Notes: generated by a model not told the origin, from the sequence alone. Counted from the stretch's first letter, positions 52,100-61,680 are shown. The stretch: DNA of 64,000 nt from JADLHS01 sp020848635 (GCA_037044975.1 JBAOIL010000011.1:1-64000), one strand, 5' to 3'. Numbers and translations are program-made.

Positions 52100-53295
52100 A
52101 TGAAAAAACTGTCACATCTCGGCATGGCGCTTGGTGTCCTGATCGCGGTTCCATCCGCCAACGCTCAGTTCAGCATCAGCCCGCTTTAACCAGTTTTAGC
52201 CCCAACAACGACGGCTGGCTGGCACCGGTCGGAAGGCGGGACTTGCCTACTTGAGCACTGGCAATACCCAAACGAGGACATGGCCTATGGAAACGGTCAG
52301 TTTGTATCTGGTCAATCGCAACGTGGCGAAGCTCCATTCGTGCGACTTGATGCGACTCACCGGGCGCGGATCTGTTGTCGCCATTGAGCCGTCACGGGCA
52401 TCAGCAGGCGGCACGTTTGCAATCAACACAGATCGGCGTGGCCGAGTGATGGGGCGAGTTTATGTCGGCAACCTGACCGTCAACTCCTCAGTACGAGTCG
52501 CCATACAAGGTTTACCGATGGGCCAATGATGCCGGCGACCCCAACGACTAGCCTTCAGCGGGGCGACCGTTCGAGCGGCGTCGCCCGGGTTGGTGACAGC
52601 ACCTTGCGAGTGATCGGGCAGTGGCAGTTCAGCACTCGGCTGGCATGCCGGATTCGGGAGCAGCCCGGCTGTGGTTGGGCAATAATGGTTACACCATCAT
52701 TGATCCGACCGCTGGGCACCTCCAGCGAAGTCAGTTTTGTCGCCGTGACGCCCCCCGCCGCCGGTGATTCCGTTTCGGACTTGGTCTCACCCTTGGACCA
52801 TTCGGGCCAAGTTTGGGGCAATCAAGGCAGCGACTGCTTATGCGTGAAACAAGCTTCCTAGGCGCGAGCGGAACGCTCTTGGGAATCGCCACCGGATTAA
52901 CCTCCATGTGCTGCCAGCGGGCGATTGAGCTACGCGGTCATCTTAACGGTACTTCCCGTTAGTTGGCGACCATTAGCACCGGTGGACTCGTCTCGTCCGG
53001 ATCTATGACGCGATCCAACCCGTCTGGCTTTCGTGTTCCGATTCTGGGTGGCTCAGAGATAACACTTTCGGGGGCGCTTTCCGCCAATGGCAACGGGATC
53101 CGGTGAACGTCGCGTGGGGCAAGTAATCACAAGCAATAGCAACGATGGACCGCTTCGGAAAACCACTCTTGTATACCCTGGAGTTCCAACCAGGGCATCC
53201 AAGCTTTCACCGTGATTGTGCCCGAGCCAACCACGGCCGCACTCGCTGGCCTGGGCGTCTGCGTATTAATTGGGATGCGCCGCCTTCGCAAGTAA
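52100..53295 (+). pseudogene. Heavily frame-broken PEP-CTERM surface protein
   Basis: No long open frame survives, but the start and end of an exosortase substrate are plain. At 52100 a signal peptide MKKLSHLGMALGVLIAVPSA ending NAQF opens and stops after SISPL. At 53206-53295 a perfect PEP-CTERM sorting tail is read: VIVPEPTTAALAGLGVCVLI followed by GMRRLRK and TAA, with the Pro-Glu-Pro motif, membrane helix and Arg-rich end. Between them, parts of one protein appear in shifting frames: GGTFAINT, YVGNLTVNSS, YKVYRWANDAGDP, GNNGYTIIDPTAG, SGTLLGIATGLTS, LYTLEFNQGIQAF. These follow the same unit seen in the protein at 46505 (..YVGNL..YRW..). Many single-base indels with little loss of amino-acid sense point to sequence errors or very recent decay. 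Confidence 0.85.
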
Positions 53296-53312
53296 TCTGG
53301 TTAGACAATGCA

Positions 53313-53345
53313 GAAGGCCGACTCTTCGGAGTCGGCCTTCGTCGT
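53313..53345 (+). terminator. Rho-independent terminator after the PEP-CTERM gene
   Basis: A perfect 12-bp stem, GAAGGCCGACTC with GAGTCGGCCTTC, around a TTCG tetraloop, starts 18 bases after the TAA at 53293. The stem-loop shows none of the indels that break the coding part. Confidence 0.88.
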
Positions 53346-53550
53346 TTCCAACTTTGTCACTCCGGCTCGTAGCACCGCCGTGTTACGCCTTCAATTCCCT
53401 CCGCCGACTGCCGTGGGGGTAAACCGGTGAGATTCTCCGACTGGAGGCGAGCACGGTTAGCCCTGGATTGCACCGGTTCTCGGGTGACCCACTTTTGGAT
53501 CTTCGTCGCACCCGCGCGACGTTTCAAGCCGGGTATGGATACCGTTTGCG

Positions 53551-53988
53551 GTGAGGCCCGAAGTGCGACAAACTGTCTTCGCTGTGAAAAATACCATCCA
53601 CGAACATCTGCAACACCTCCGCCACGCCCTTCTGGATTTGCACAAGACGCTGGTGGATTCGGAGCGCGTGAGCTATGAGCAAACCATGGGTACGATCCCA
53701 TCGCCGAATCATTTTCTGCAACTGCTCATGAAGGATCCCTGGTTCGCCTGGTTGCACCCGCTGTCCCAACTCATCGTCATGATGGATGAGGCGTTGGACG
53801 GGAAGGAGCCACTCACGCCGGCTGGCGCGCAGGCTCTCGTGAAACAAGTCCGCAACCTGTTGGTGGCGTCTGAAGTGGGGGAAGGGTTTTCCAAGCATTA
53901 CTTCGAAGCATTGCAGCGTGACCCCGACGTGGTGCTGGCGCACGCGCGGGCGGCGAAGTATTTCGGTGCTCCGAAACCGCCCGTCTGA
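53551..53988 (+). CDS. Conserved hypothetical protein
   Basis: 145 aa from a GTG; a second GTG at 53584 (VKNTIHEHLQHLRHALLDLH) is equally possible. Helical, soluble protein with conserved-looking motifs: HLQHLRHALLDLHKTLVDSE, PWFAWLHPLSQLIVMMDEAL and GEGFSKHYFEALQRDPDVVL. I recognise this as a small protein found in many soil bacteria, but no function is assigned and I do not know a gene name. There is no signal peptide. Its immediate neighbours are the PEP-CTERM remnant and a divergent lipoprotein hydrolase; context gives no role. Confidence 0.8.
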   Translation: MRPEVRQTVFAVKNTIHEHLQHLRHALLDLHKTLVDSERVSYEQTMGTIPSPNHFLQLLMKDPWFAWLHPLSQLIVMMDEALDGKEPLTPAGAQALVKQVRNLLVASEVGEGFSKHYFEALQRDPDVVLAHARAAKYFGAPKPPV

Positions 53989-54050
53989 GGCTGATGCGCC
54001 CCCGCAGGCTGATTCTGAGGTGTTTCTTTGAAGCGATTGACGGTCGGGAT

Positions 54051-55324
54051 TTAGTCTGGTTTCCGAATCCGGGTTTTGTTCTCCAACTCCCGCTCATTGC
54101 CATGCAGCCATGCCAGCATCGGTGGGGTGAGTTCGCCAAAGTAATAGGGCATGGCTTCGTGCGTGGCGTGGGGGAGGACGATCAGTTCACTGCCCGGTGC
54201 CGCGTGCGCAAAAAGTTGTTGCACGTCCTCCGGGGGCGCGATTTTGTCGTCGGCACGGCCACAAACAACGCCTGCACTGGACTCCGCGTCAGGATCCAAG
54301 TAGGGTCAAGTTCCTCTGGTTCGAGGTCCAAGAGCGCCGGAAGTTTTCGCAAACCGGATTTGACGAGGCCCGCAGGCAACCAGTCGGCGTAATCATGGCA
54401 GATGTTCAGAACGGCGTTGGATAATACCGGGTAGGGCGCGAGCGCCACCACGCGGGTCAGGCGCGGTTCAACTGCCTTCCAGCGCAACGCCAGTGCGGCG
54501 CCATAGGATTCGCCGATGGCGGCCACCGGTTCCGCCAACTTTCCATCGCGGGCCAGTGTGTCGAGCAACTGACTCAAGTCCAGCGCCTCCTGCACGCCGA
54601 AATAAAGCCACCGTCCGGTGGATTTCCCATGCCCTCGCAAGTCCACCAGAACGCACCGCCAGCCGTTCTCCGCGAGGCGCAGACCCCACGGGGCCATGGC
54701 AAACTCGGCCAGGCCGTAGCCGTGCAACAGGACCACTGTACCGTGCGGCGTCTCCGTCCAGGCGTTCGACTGGCCGGGTAGGCTGGCGTGAAAGTTGAAC
54801 GCACTATGCGGACGCCCGTGCTTGAACTGGTTGGTGGAGGAGATTTGCAGTTGGTAATCGGCGGGTTCGATGATGCGATAGTGCAATCGAGCCGATGGTG
54901 GTCCCACGTTGGCAAAGTGGGCGGGGAAGTTGGTGAGAATTTTCTGGTCAAATGCGAGTTCCACCCGCGCCAGGTTGCCAAACCACTGGGGATATGTGTT
55001 CGGCGCCTGCGCCATCCGGTGGGCCACAAAGCTGCCGCAACCCGTAGTAGCTAGAATCAGCAGCATAAAGGTCAGCCAGCAGATAGTCCTGAGCCCGGAG
55101 ACTTCCCACCGCGCACGCGGCGGGAAAAGTCGATGGTCGGCGAAGGGAAGCAGATAGAGCCCGCGGCACACATGGGCCGCAACCCCACCTCGGCTGGTAC
55201 GAAGTTCGTCAAGTTTCCGATTGGACTGCATTGCCGAGGGGTTAGCCGGTTTCCGGTAATTTGCCAGAGAAAACTTACAGGTGCATGTGAACAGGCCAAC
55301 TGGGGCGCACCCTTTACTCCTCAC
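54051..55324 (-). CDS. Alpha/beta-hydrolase lipoprotein (one frameshift)
   Basis: The body (to about 54260) and the C-terminal end (54051-54260) lie in different frames; adding one G at 54259-54260 gives QALFVGRADDKIAPPEDVQQ. Features are a lipobox in LTFMLLILATTGCGSFVAHR, the oxyanion segment VVLLHGYGLAEF, the nucleophile elbow AAIGESYGAALAL with Ser in GxSxG, an Asp in GRADDKIAPP, and the catalytic His in VLPHATHEAMPYYF. It should be an esterase or lipase-like enzyme anchored in the envelope. The start is uncertain: the open frame runs to 55324, but the lipoprotein signal begins near the ATG at 55066, with no clear basic stretch before it. Confidence 0.8.
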
Positions 55325-55647
55325 TGAGGGCGATCGTTCTCATCAGGAGATGACGAGGAGGCAGGAGGACAGCATGGCGTGGGGTCGGAACCCAACGAAA
55401 ACTTGGACGCGACCGTCAAAATTTGAGACGCCGCCGTCGTGAGCATTTCCCCGAAACTCGAACTTCGGCATATTGGCTGGCCACCTTGCCGGGCTCGAAA
55501 AGAGCGGTCGGAAGCGTTTGTGTGGTTGATTGGATTTCGAAGTGTCCGCCCGGGTTTGATCCTAACGCGCCTCCGGATTTGAGTCCAAGTTTGGTTTGAC
55601 TCTTGCGGAGGGATCAGTGCCGAGATGAGGTTTTTCTACTAAGTAAT
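55325..55647. other. Intergenic spacer, nothing recognised
   Basis: About 320 bases between a leftward hydrolase and the rightward FHA response regulator. It should contain both promoters, but no clean -35/-10 pair is visible. The bases just before 55648 (TTTTTCTACTAAGTAAT) are AT-rich with no strong ribosome binding site. No RNA gene or repeat. Confidence 0.4.
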
Positions 55648-56898
55648 ATGGCTAAACTGGTCGTTGTCACAGAGGGGTTGGCCGGCTTGTCGCATGAGGT
55701 GACCGGGAGTTGGGTTACAATCGGACGGGCGGAGGAGAGTGCGTTCCAAATCGTCGAAGCGTCGGTTTCGGGCCGGCACTGCGAAGTGCGGCTGCAAGCG
55801 GATGGGCTGAAGGTGCGGGATCTTGGGTACACCAACGGCACCTTCGCCCACGGTGAGAGAATTACCGAAGCGGTGCTGCAGCCGGGGCAGACGCTGCGTG
55901 TGGGGGATGTGCATTTGCGTTTCGAGACGATCATCGCGGCGGAGTCGTCGGCGATGCCGTTTGTGAACACTATGTTGCTGAAGGGGGGGGCATCACGACC
56001 CGCACCCGCAGGGGTTGCCAGGCCGCCTACGGCTAACGAACCAACCAAAAAATATCATGTGCTTTTCGTGGATGACAGCCGCGAGTTCCTGGAAGTGTTC
56101 GGGGAGATGTGTTCGGTGCTCGCAAATCAGAGTTGGGAAACTCACTTTGCGCCTTCCGCCGACCAGGCTCTGGTTATCTTGCAGCAATATCCAATTGATC
56201 TCGCCGTGATGGACATCGGCATGCCTTTGGTGGATGGCCTCCAGCTGCTCGGGATCGTCAGCCGGCGTTATCCCGGGGTTAAACTGGCTATCATGACCGG
56301 CTTGGCCACGGAAAGCAACCGTGCCACCGGGCTGGCGAATGGGGCGGAACTTTTTATTGAGAAGCCGGTTTCCACCGGTGACATCCGGGTCGTCTTCAAC
56401 ATGCTGAACGATCTCGTTTCTTGGCCGCACCGGGAAGGTTTCAGCGGGACCCTGCGGCAGGTTGGCTTGCAGGAAGTCATCCAGATGGAATGCACCGGAC
56501 GCCGGTCGCTCATCCTTGAGATCCGTAACCAGCAGATGCGGGGTCAAATTTACATCGAGGTTGGAGCAATCACGCATGCCCAAGTGGGGGATCTGGTGGG
56601 CGACAAGGCGATCAATCGGTTGTTGTCCCTGACGGGCGGCGAATTTCAATTGAAGCCATTCACCTCGCCGCCGGAACGCACGGTCCAGGAACGCTGGGAA
56701 TTGTTGCTCATGGAAGCCGCCCGGTGCTGCGATGAAGACACCGCTTTTCTAGCCAAGAAGGCGACGGAACGCCCGCTGAAAGCCTCCGCCGCCGATTCAT
56801 CGCCTGCCGAAGCTGACACAGCCACGCCCGACGATGATTTTGTTGTGATGGCCACGTACGACGGTCACTGGAATCCCGTGGCCAGTGCTGACAATTAG
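55648..56898 (+). CDS. FHA - receiver - DUF4388 response regulator
   Basis: 416 aa from the ATG at 55648; the open frame extends upstream without homology. Residues about 5-95 form an FHA domain (TIGRAEESAFQIVEASVSGR, HCEVRL, NGTFAHGERI), which binds phosphothreonine. Residues about 135-250 are a receiver with VLFVDDSREFLEVFGE, the phospho-Asp in LAVMDIGMPLVDG, AIMTGLATES and FIEKPVSTGD. Residues about 270-345 are a DUF4388 domain (LRQVGLQEVIQMECTGRRSL, HAQVGDLVGDKAINRLL), found in regulators of gliding and development. The tail DDDFVVMATYDGHWNPVA recurs in the regulator at 57214. Joining FHA and REC suggests it reads Ser/Thr kinase and two-component signals together. No kinase is adjacent. 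Confidence 0.92.
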   Translation: MAKLVVVTEGLAGLSHEVTGSWVTIGRAEESAFQIVEASVSGRHCEVRLQADGLKVRDLGYTNGTFAHGERITEAVLQPGQTLRVGDVHLRFETIIAAESSAMPFVNTMLLKGGASRPAPAGVARPPTANEPTKKYHVLFVDDSREFLEVFGEMCSVLANQSWETHFAPSADQALVILQQYPIDLAVMDIGMPLVDGLQLLGIVSRRYPGVKLAIMTGLATESNRATGLANGAELFIEKPVSTGDIRVVFNMLNDLVSWPHREGFSGTLRQVGLQEVIQMECTGRRSLILEIRNQQMRGQIYIEVGAITHAQVGDLVGDKAINRLLSLTGGEFQLKPFTSPPERTVQERWELLLMEAARCCDEDTAFLAKKATERPLKASAADSSPAEADTATPDDDFVVMATYDGHWNPVASADN

Positions 56899-57213
56899 TG
56901 GGCTGGCTCTAAACCACAATCAGGCTTGCGCCCTTGAGGCAGACTTGGGTCATTTGGCCAATGATCGGGCCAAATGGGTTTCACTTTGTAACCGAATAAC
57001 CGACTTCTGACTGATTCCGGGGCGGTAGCCTTCTCCGAAGGGGTGCGGTTCGTAGCCGCTGGCACCTGAAACCATGCAAAACGATCACTTTTTTTATTGA
57101 TCTTACCCCGCGTTTGGAGCTTGGCAGCCTGATTGCTGAGATATTCCCGCGAAGCCGTACCAGACGTAACCAACTGGGGTTTTGTTGCTCAGTGGGAAGT
57201 CTGCCTTAAGCCT
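56899..57213. other. Spacer between the two DUF4388 regulators
   Basis: About 315 bases. It contains the gap after the first regulator's stop and the leader of the second. No terminator hairpin or obvious promoter stands out; CACTTTTTTTATTGATC near 57090 is A/T-rich. Confidence 0.4.
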
Positions 57214-58104
57214 GTGACCAAGACGGAAAACTTTTGTGTGCTGGTGCTGGACGATGACATTTGTCTGACGACGATTGTCCTGAAGGCGCTGCGCACGGGT
57301 TTGCCCAATGCTGAGGTGCTCACGGCCCGAAGCGTTGCGGAGGCCCGGTTGCTGCTGGCGGAATTCAAGATCCATTTCTTCATCCTGGATGTAAACCTGC
57401 CCGACGGGACGGGGATCGATTTTCTCAGTGACATTCGTACGCGTTCGCCAGACGCCCGGGTAATGATGATTACCGTGTCACCGCTGGCGGATATTGAACA
57501 GGCCACTCGAAATATGGGGGTGTTGTTGTTCCGGCAAAAACCCGTGGACACCAAGGAAATCGTCAAACTGGTTGGCTCGCACTGCGAAAAGATGGCGCAG
57601 GCGCAGACGCAGCCACATGCGGATGGAAAGTTTTCCGTCTCCCTCACCTGCCTTTCGGCGCTCGACATCATCCAACTCAAGTGTGTGTCGAGCGCGACGC
57701 TTATTTTGCAAATAGCCTCCCCCAGTGGCATCGGGCGGATATATTTTGAGGACGGCCAAATTATTCACGCCGACACTCCTGATTCACGCGGGGAAGCGGC
57801 CTTTGAAGAAATCCTGCGCTGGAAAGGTGGTCAGATCACGGAAATGACCACTGATTCCAAGCCGCCGCGAACCATCACAACAGCTTGGCAGGGACTGCTG
57901 CTGAATATTTGCCAACGGATAGATGAGACGGCTCCTGACCGAGGCTCAGTTGGGGTGGGCAAAGAACCGGCTGAAAGCCCAACAATGATGCCGGTGCATC
58001 ATTCGGGGCTGGCGACGGAAGTAACCGCCGCACCGGACGATGGTTTCGTGGTGGTCTCCACTTACGACGGTCAGTGGACACCCGTAGCCGGGGCCGCTAA
58101 ATAA
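57214..58104 (+). CDS. Receiver - DUF4388 response regulator
   Basis: 296 aa from the GTG at 57214 (VTKTENFCVLVLDDDICLTT). An upstream start in the same frame lacks homology. Receiver domain at about 8-130: DDD for metal, phospho-Asp in FFILDVNLPDGTGIDF, Thr in MMITVSPLAD and Lys in FRQKPVDTKEIV. DUF4388 domain at about 150-245: SVSLTCLSALDIIQLKCVSS, ASPSGIGRIYFEDGQIIHAD and EAAFEEILRWKGGQITEM. It lacks the FHA domain but shares the tail of the regulator at 55648 (DDGFVVVSTYDGQWTPVA). The two probably derive from a duplication and belong to one pathway. Confidence 0.9.
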   Translation: MTKTENFCVLVLDDDICLTTIVLKALRTGLPNAEVLTARSVAEARLLLAEFKIHFFILDVNLPDGTGIDFLSDIRTRSPDARVMMITVSPLADIEQATRNMGVLLFRQKPVDTKEIVKLVGSHCEKMAQAQTQPHADGKFSVSLTCLSALDIIQLKCVSSATLILQIASPSGIGRIYFEDGQIIHADTPDSRGEAAFEEILRWKGGQITEMTTDSKPPRTITTAWQGLLLNICQRIDETAPDRGSVGVGKEPAESPTMMPVHHSGLATEVTAAPDDGFVVVSTYDGQWTPVAGAAK

Positions 58105-58680
58105 TTGGCCGGTCGCTTTTGACACCCAAGGTGGCGCACTGCGCGCTGGGGGACGAGCATTCGCGAGTTCTGAGCCGTACCATCCAGCAGAAGGTGATAC
58201 CCCAACGATGCTCGCAAATACATCCTCCAGCTTTGCTGGAGTGGCTCCCGGAGTCTGACGGTTTCGGCAGTGTGTGTGGGGAGGGGATTGCCGGGGGCGG
58301 TTCGAGCCTTGTGAGCTATTCGCTGGCAGTCAACAAATGGAGTGCTCTGCTCGCTTCGCGAACTGGGAATGCAAACAAAGCTGAGGGCAGGTTGGGCGTG
58401 GCAGTTGGCTGAACAAACTAGCGGACTGTTTGAATTGGCGCGAAGCGTCGATTGTCGCCCGAAGGGCCGTGCGGCTTTGGGACGCTCCACCTCCCTCAAG
58501 CCTCCGCCTTTGCCGGAGGCCGCTAACATTTGCCGAAAACCCGGTGCCCCCGGATGAAAATATTCTGGCTGCCATCTGACCGGCAGTTTAGTTTCCGCAA
58601 GTTCCGGAACCTGAATGCAAGCACCGATCTTCCGCGCCTGGTCGCAACAAATTATCTGCCGAACGAGTTGGCGCGTTGCA
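58105..58680. other. Intergenic stretch before the PVC cytochrome
   Basis: About 575 bases with several short overlapping frames of unnatural composition. No signal of an RNA gene or repeat was seen. It has many CTCGCTTCGCGAAC-type palindromic stretches but no T-run hairpin. Confidence 0.4.
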
Positions 58681-61680
58681 ATGCGTCGGCTGGGGTGCAT
58701 CAGTGCCGTTACCGCCGTGGCTGGATTCGGCCTGAGCGCTAGCGCCTTTGAAAGCCCCGCGACTCCGGACCGAGCACTCGGGGCATTTCAACATGATCCC
58801 GGTTTGCGCGTAGAACTCGTCGCGGGCGAACCGCTTGTCTTTCAGCCTTGTGCTGTGGCGTGGGATGCGGAAGAGCATTTGTTCGTGGCCGAGAACCGCG
58901 GTTATCCCACGGGCCCTGGTCCCGGCCAGCCGCCCGTCGGTGTCATCGCCCGTCTGGACGACACCGATGGTGACGGGCGTATGGATCGCCGGACAGTTTT
59001 CGCCGACGGCTTGACGTTTCCCAACGGCCTCACTCCTTGGGACGGCGGACTGATAGTGACTTGCGCGCCGGACGTGCTTTTCTTGAAGGACACTGATGGC
59101 GATGGTCGCGCGGACGAACGCCGAGTTTTGCTGACGGGTTTTGACACCAATGCGACCACGCAGTTGCGTGTGAGTCATCCGACTTTTGGTCCGGACGGTT
59201 GGATTTACCTCACCAGTGGGTTGACGCGCGCGAACAAGATCACATCACCGGACCATCCTGAGCGGCCTGCCGTCGAGATTGGCACCGACGCGCGCTTCAA
59301 TCCGTTCACGCTCGAGATTGAACCGGTCGGCGGGCGCGGGCAGTTCGGGCAGACGTTCGACGACGCGGGGAATCGTTTTCACTGCATGAACCGCGTGCAT
59401 ATTCAGCACACGGTCATGGCCCCGCGGTACCTTGCCCGGAACCCCAACTTCGCGCTGGCTGAGACCGTGCAGAACGTGCCGGAAGCGATGGTCACCGATC
59501 TCATCGGGGGTGCGAATCAGAACTTCGCCGCGCGCCTGCATCCGATCAGCGACAACCTCACCACCGCGGATTCGCACGTTGGGACGTTCACCGCCGCCTG
59601 TGCGGTTCATATCTATCGCGGCGATGCGTTGCCGGCGGAGTATCGCGGCGATGCTTTTGCGTGTGACCCGACGGCCAACCTGGTTCATCGCGACCACCTT
59701 ATGCCGATTGGCCCGACCTTCGCCTCACGCATGGCAAATTCGGGCCGCGAATTTCTGGCTTCGCCGGACAACTGGTTTCGCCCGGTGTTTCTCGCAACCG
59801 GCCCGGACGGCGCGCTTTATGTTTGCGACATGTATCGTAAGACCATCGAGCATCCGGATTACCTCCCAGTCGAGGTGCGCAAGCGGACCGACTTCACCAG
59901 CGGTCGTGACCTGGGGCGTATCTGGCGGGTGACGAGGAATGAATTTGAACCCCAAAATGCGAGATCGAAATTTCCTGCCGCTGCCTCCACGGCGCAACTC
60001 GTCCAAGCCCTCGGTGACCCCAACGCATTGTGGCGCGAGACCGCGCAACGATTGCTGGTGGAGCGGAAGGATCCGAAGGCGCTTCCGTTGCTCGCCAAGC
60101 ATGTCAAGTTCTCCGAGGCCGAGCTCAAACGCCGAATTGACATCCTGCTGTTGAAAGGATGGAGTGGTTTGCCGGTTGAGCCCAAGCCCGCCGATGCGTT
60201 GCGGCGGCTCTACGCGCTGCGCACCCTGGCTATTCTCAGCGCAAATGAACGGAGCCCGGCGCTCCTTGAGCAGGCATTACGGTTGTCCTTGCTCGCTGCC
60301 GACCCGGTTCTCCGTGAGAATGCTTGGCGCATCCTGGCTGAGCGACAATGGCGCGCTCCGGATCTTCCTGAGGCTTTGTTCCCGCTATTCGCCGCCGATC
60401 CCAATCCACGCGCCCGGTTCTGGTTTGCGCTCGGTTTCAACCAAGGAGCCCGAGAATTCCAAATCAACGATTGGCCCGAGGTTCTCGCCCGCCTCGCGGT
60501 CAGTGACGGCACCAATCGCTGGATGCGCGCCGCGATCCTCAGCGGACTCAAGCCCGGGGAGTCGCAGGCCCTTCAACTGGCCCGATATCTCGCACCGCGG
60601 ATGGGCGAGGCGGCCCCAGTGGCGTTTTGGTCCGATCTGGGACGTGTGCTTGGCGCAGAGACCGGAATGTGGCCGGCGTTTATTGCGACTAACGCACTGC
60701 CCTCGCCGTGGCTCCTTGCCGCGGTGGACGGCGTGATGGAGTCGTTGCGCGCGCGCGGCAGGCCGTTGGCTTTGCCGGTTGAATTGCTTCCGCGCTTTAC
60801 AGCCGAGGCAATCCGCCTGGCGGCGTCACCCGCCGAACCGATCATTACGCGCAAGGCGGCGATCGGTTTTCTGGCAAACGCGGACAGCGCTCAGACCAGC
60901 GCCGCGTTGCTGCCGGTGCTGGTCGCTACAGAGCCAGCGGAACTGCAACTGGCAGCCGTCCGCTCGCTGCTCGGTTTGCCGGGTGACACCGCAGCGAAGG
61001 CCCTCCTTACGCCTGCCTGCTGGAACGGTCTGCCACCGAACACGCGCGAGGTCGTCCTGTCATCCTTGCTGGCGCAGCCACGCCACGTCCGGGTGCTGCT
61101 GGCGGCCGTCGAAGCGAACCAGCTTCCGGAGAATACTCTCAGCCGCGCGCAGCGGGAATCGTTGCGCAAGCACAGCGACACTGCGATCCGGGAACGCGCC
61201 CAACAACTTTTCACCGCCGCCGAAACCGGGGATCGCATGAAGGCATACGAAAAGACCCGTGCGGTTCTCGCCCTCACCGGCAATGCGACCAATGGACACA
61301 GGATGTTCACCACGCACTGCGCTTCCTGCCATCGGCTCGACCGCGAAGGCCACAACGTGGGACCGGACCTGTTCGGCATTCGCAATCAGCCAAAGGAAAG
61401 CATTCTCCTGCATATCGTCCATCCGAACTACGAATTTGTCGCCGGCTTCAACGCCTGTGCCATCGAGTGCAAGGATGGCCGCGAATTGACGGGTCTGCTC
61501 ATCGGCGAATCCCCGGTGAGTGTTACGCTCCGACAAGCGCAGGGGATTGAGGAAACCATCCCGCGCTCCGGAATTACACGGTTGACCGTGGGCCAACTGT
61601 CGTTGATGCCGGAGGGATTGGAGGCGGCGATGAATCAGCAGGATTTGGCCGATTTATTGGCGTGCTTAAAGGGGGAATGA
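58681..61680 (+). CDS. PVC-type membrane-bound dehydrogenase/CxxCH cytochrome protein
   Basis: 999 aa from the ATG at 58681 with a signal peptide (MRRLGCISAVTAVAGFGLSA ending SAFES). Three parts follow: a propeller-like glucose-dehydrogenase-type domain (RVELVAGEPLVFQPCAVAWD, VFADGLTFPNGLTPWDGG, RFHCMNRVHIQHTV; residues about 30-430), a HEAT-like helical middle (about 440-850), and a C-terminal haem-binding domain. The haem motif is CASCH near residue 880, in HCASCHRLDREGHNVGPDLF. This is the 'PVC-type' architecture that is abundant in Planctomycetes and Verrucomicrobia and often linked to degradation of sulfated polysaccharides. Its substrate is unknown. It overlaps the ceramidase-like gene by four bases (ATGA). 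Confidence 0.93.
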   Translation: MRRLGCISAVTAVAGFGLSASAFESPATPDRALGAFQHDPGLRVELVAGEPLVFQPCAVAWDAEEHLFVAENRGYPTGPGPGQPPVGVIARLDDTDGDGRMDRRTVFADGLTFPNGLTPWDGGLIVTCAPDVLFLKDTDGDGRADERRVLLTGFDTNATTQLRVSHPTFGPDGWIYLTSGLTRANKITSPDHPERPAVEIGTDARFNPFTLEIEPVGGRGQFGQTFDDAGNRFHCMNRVHIQHTVMAPRYLARNPNFALAETVQNVPEAMVTDLIGGANQNFAARLHPISDNLTTADSHVGTFTAACAVHIYRGDALPAEYRGDAFACDPTANLVHRDHLMPIGPTFASRMANSGREFLASPDNWFRPVFLATGPDGALYVCDMYRKTIEHPDYLPVEVRKRTDFTSGRDLGRIWRVTRNEFEPQNARSKFPAAASTAQLVQALGDPNALWRETAQRLLVERKDPKALPLLAKHVKFSEAELKRRIDILLLKGWSGLPVEPKPADALRRLYALRTLAILSANERSPALLEQALRLSLLAADPVLRENAWRILAERQWRAPDLPEALFPLFAADPNPRARFWFALGFNQGAREFQINDWPEVLARLAVSDGTNRWMRAAILSGLKPGESQALQLARYLAPRMGEAAPVAFWSDLGRVLGAETGMWPAFIATNALPSPWLLAAVDGVMESLRARGRPLALPVELLPRFTAEAIRLAASPAEPIITRKAAIGFLANADSAQTSAALLPVLVATEPAELQLAAVRSLLGLPGDTAAKALLTPACWNGLPPNTREVVLSSLLAQPRHVRVLLAAVEANQLPENTLSRAQRESLRKHSDTAIRERAQQLFTAAETGDRMKAYEKTRAVLALTGNATNGHRMFTTHCASCHRLDREGHNVGPDLFGIRNQPKESILLHIVHPNYEFVAGFNACAIECKDGRELTGLLIGESPVSVTLRQAQGIEETIPRSGITRLTVGQLSLMPEGLEAAMNQQDLADLLACLKGE

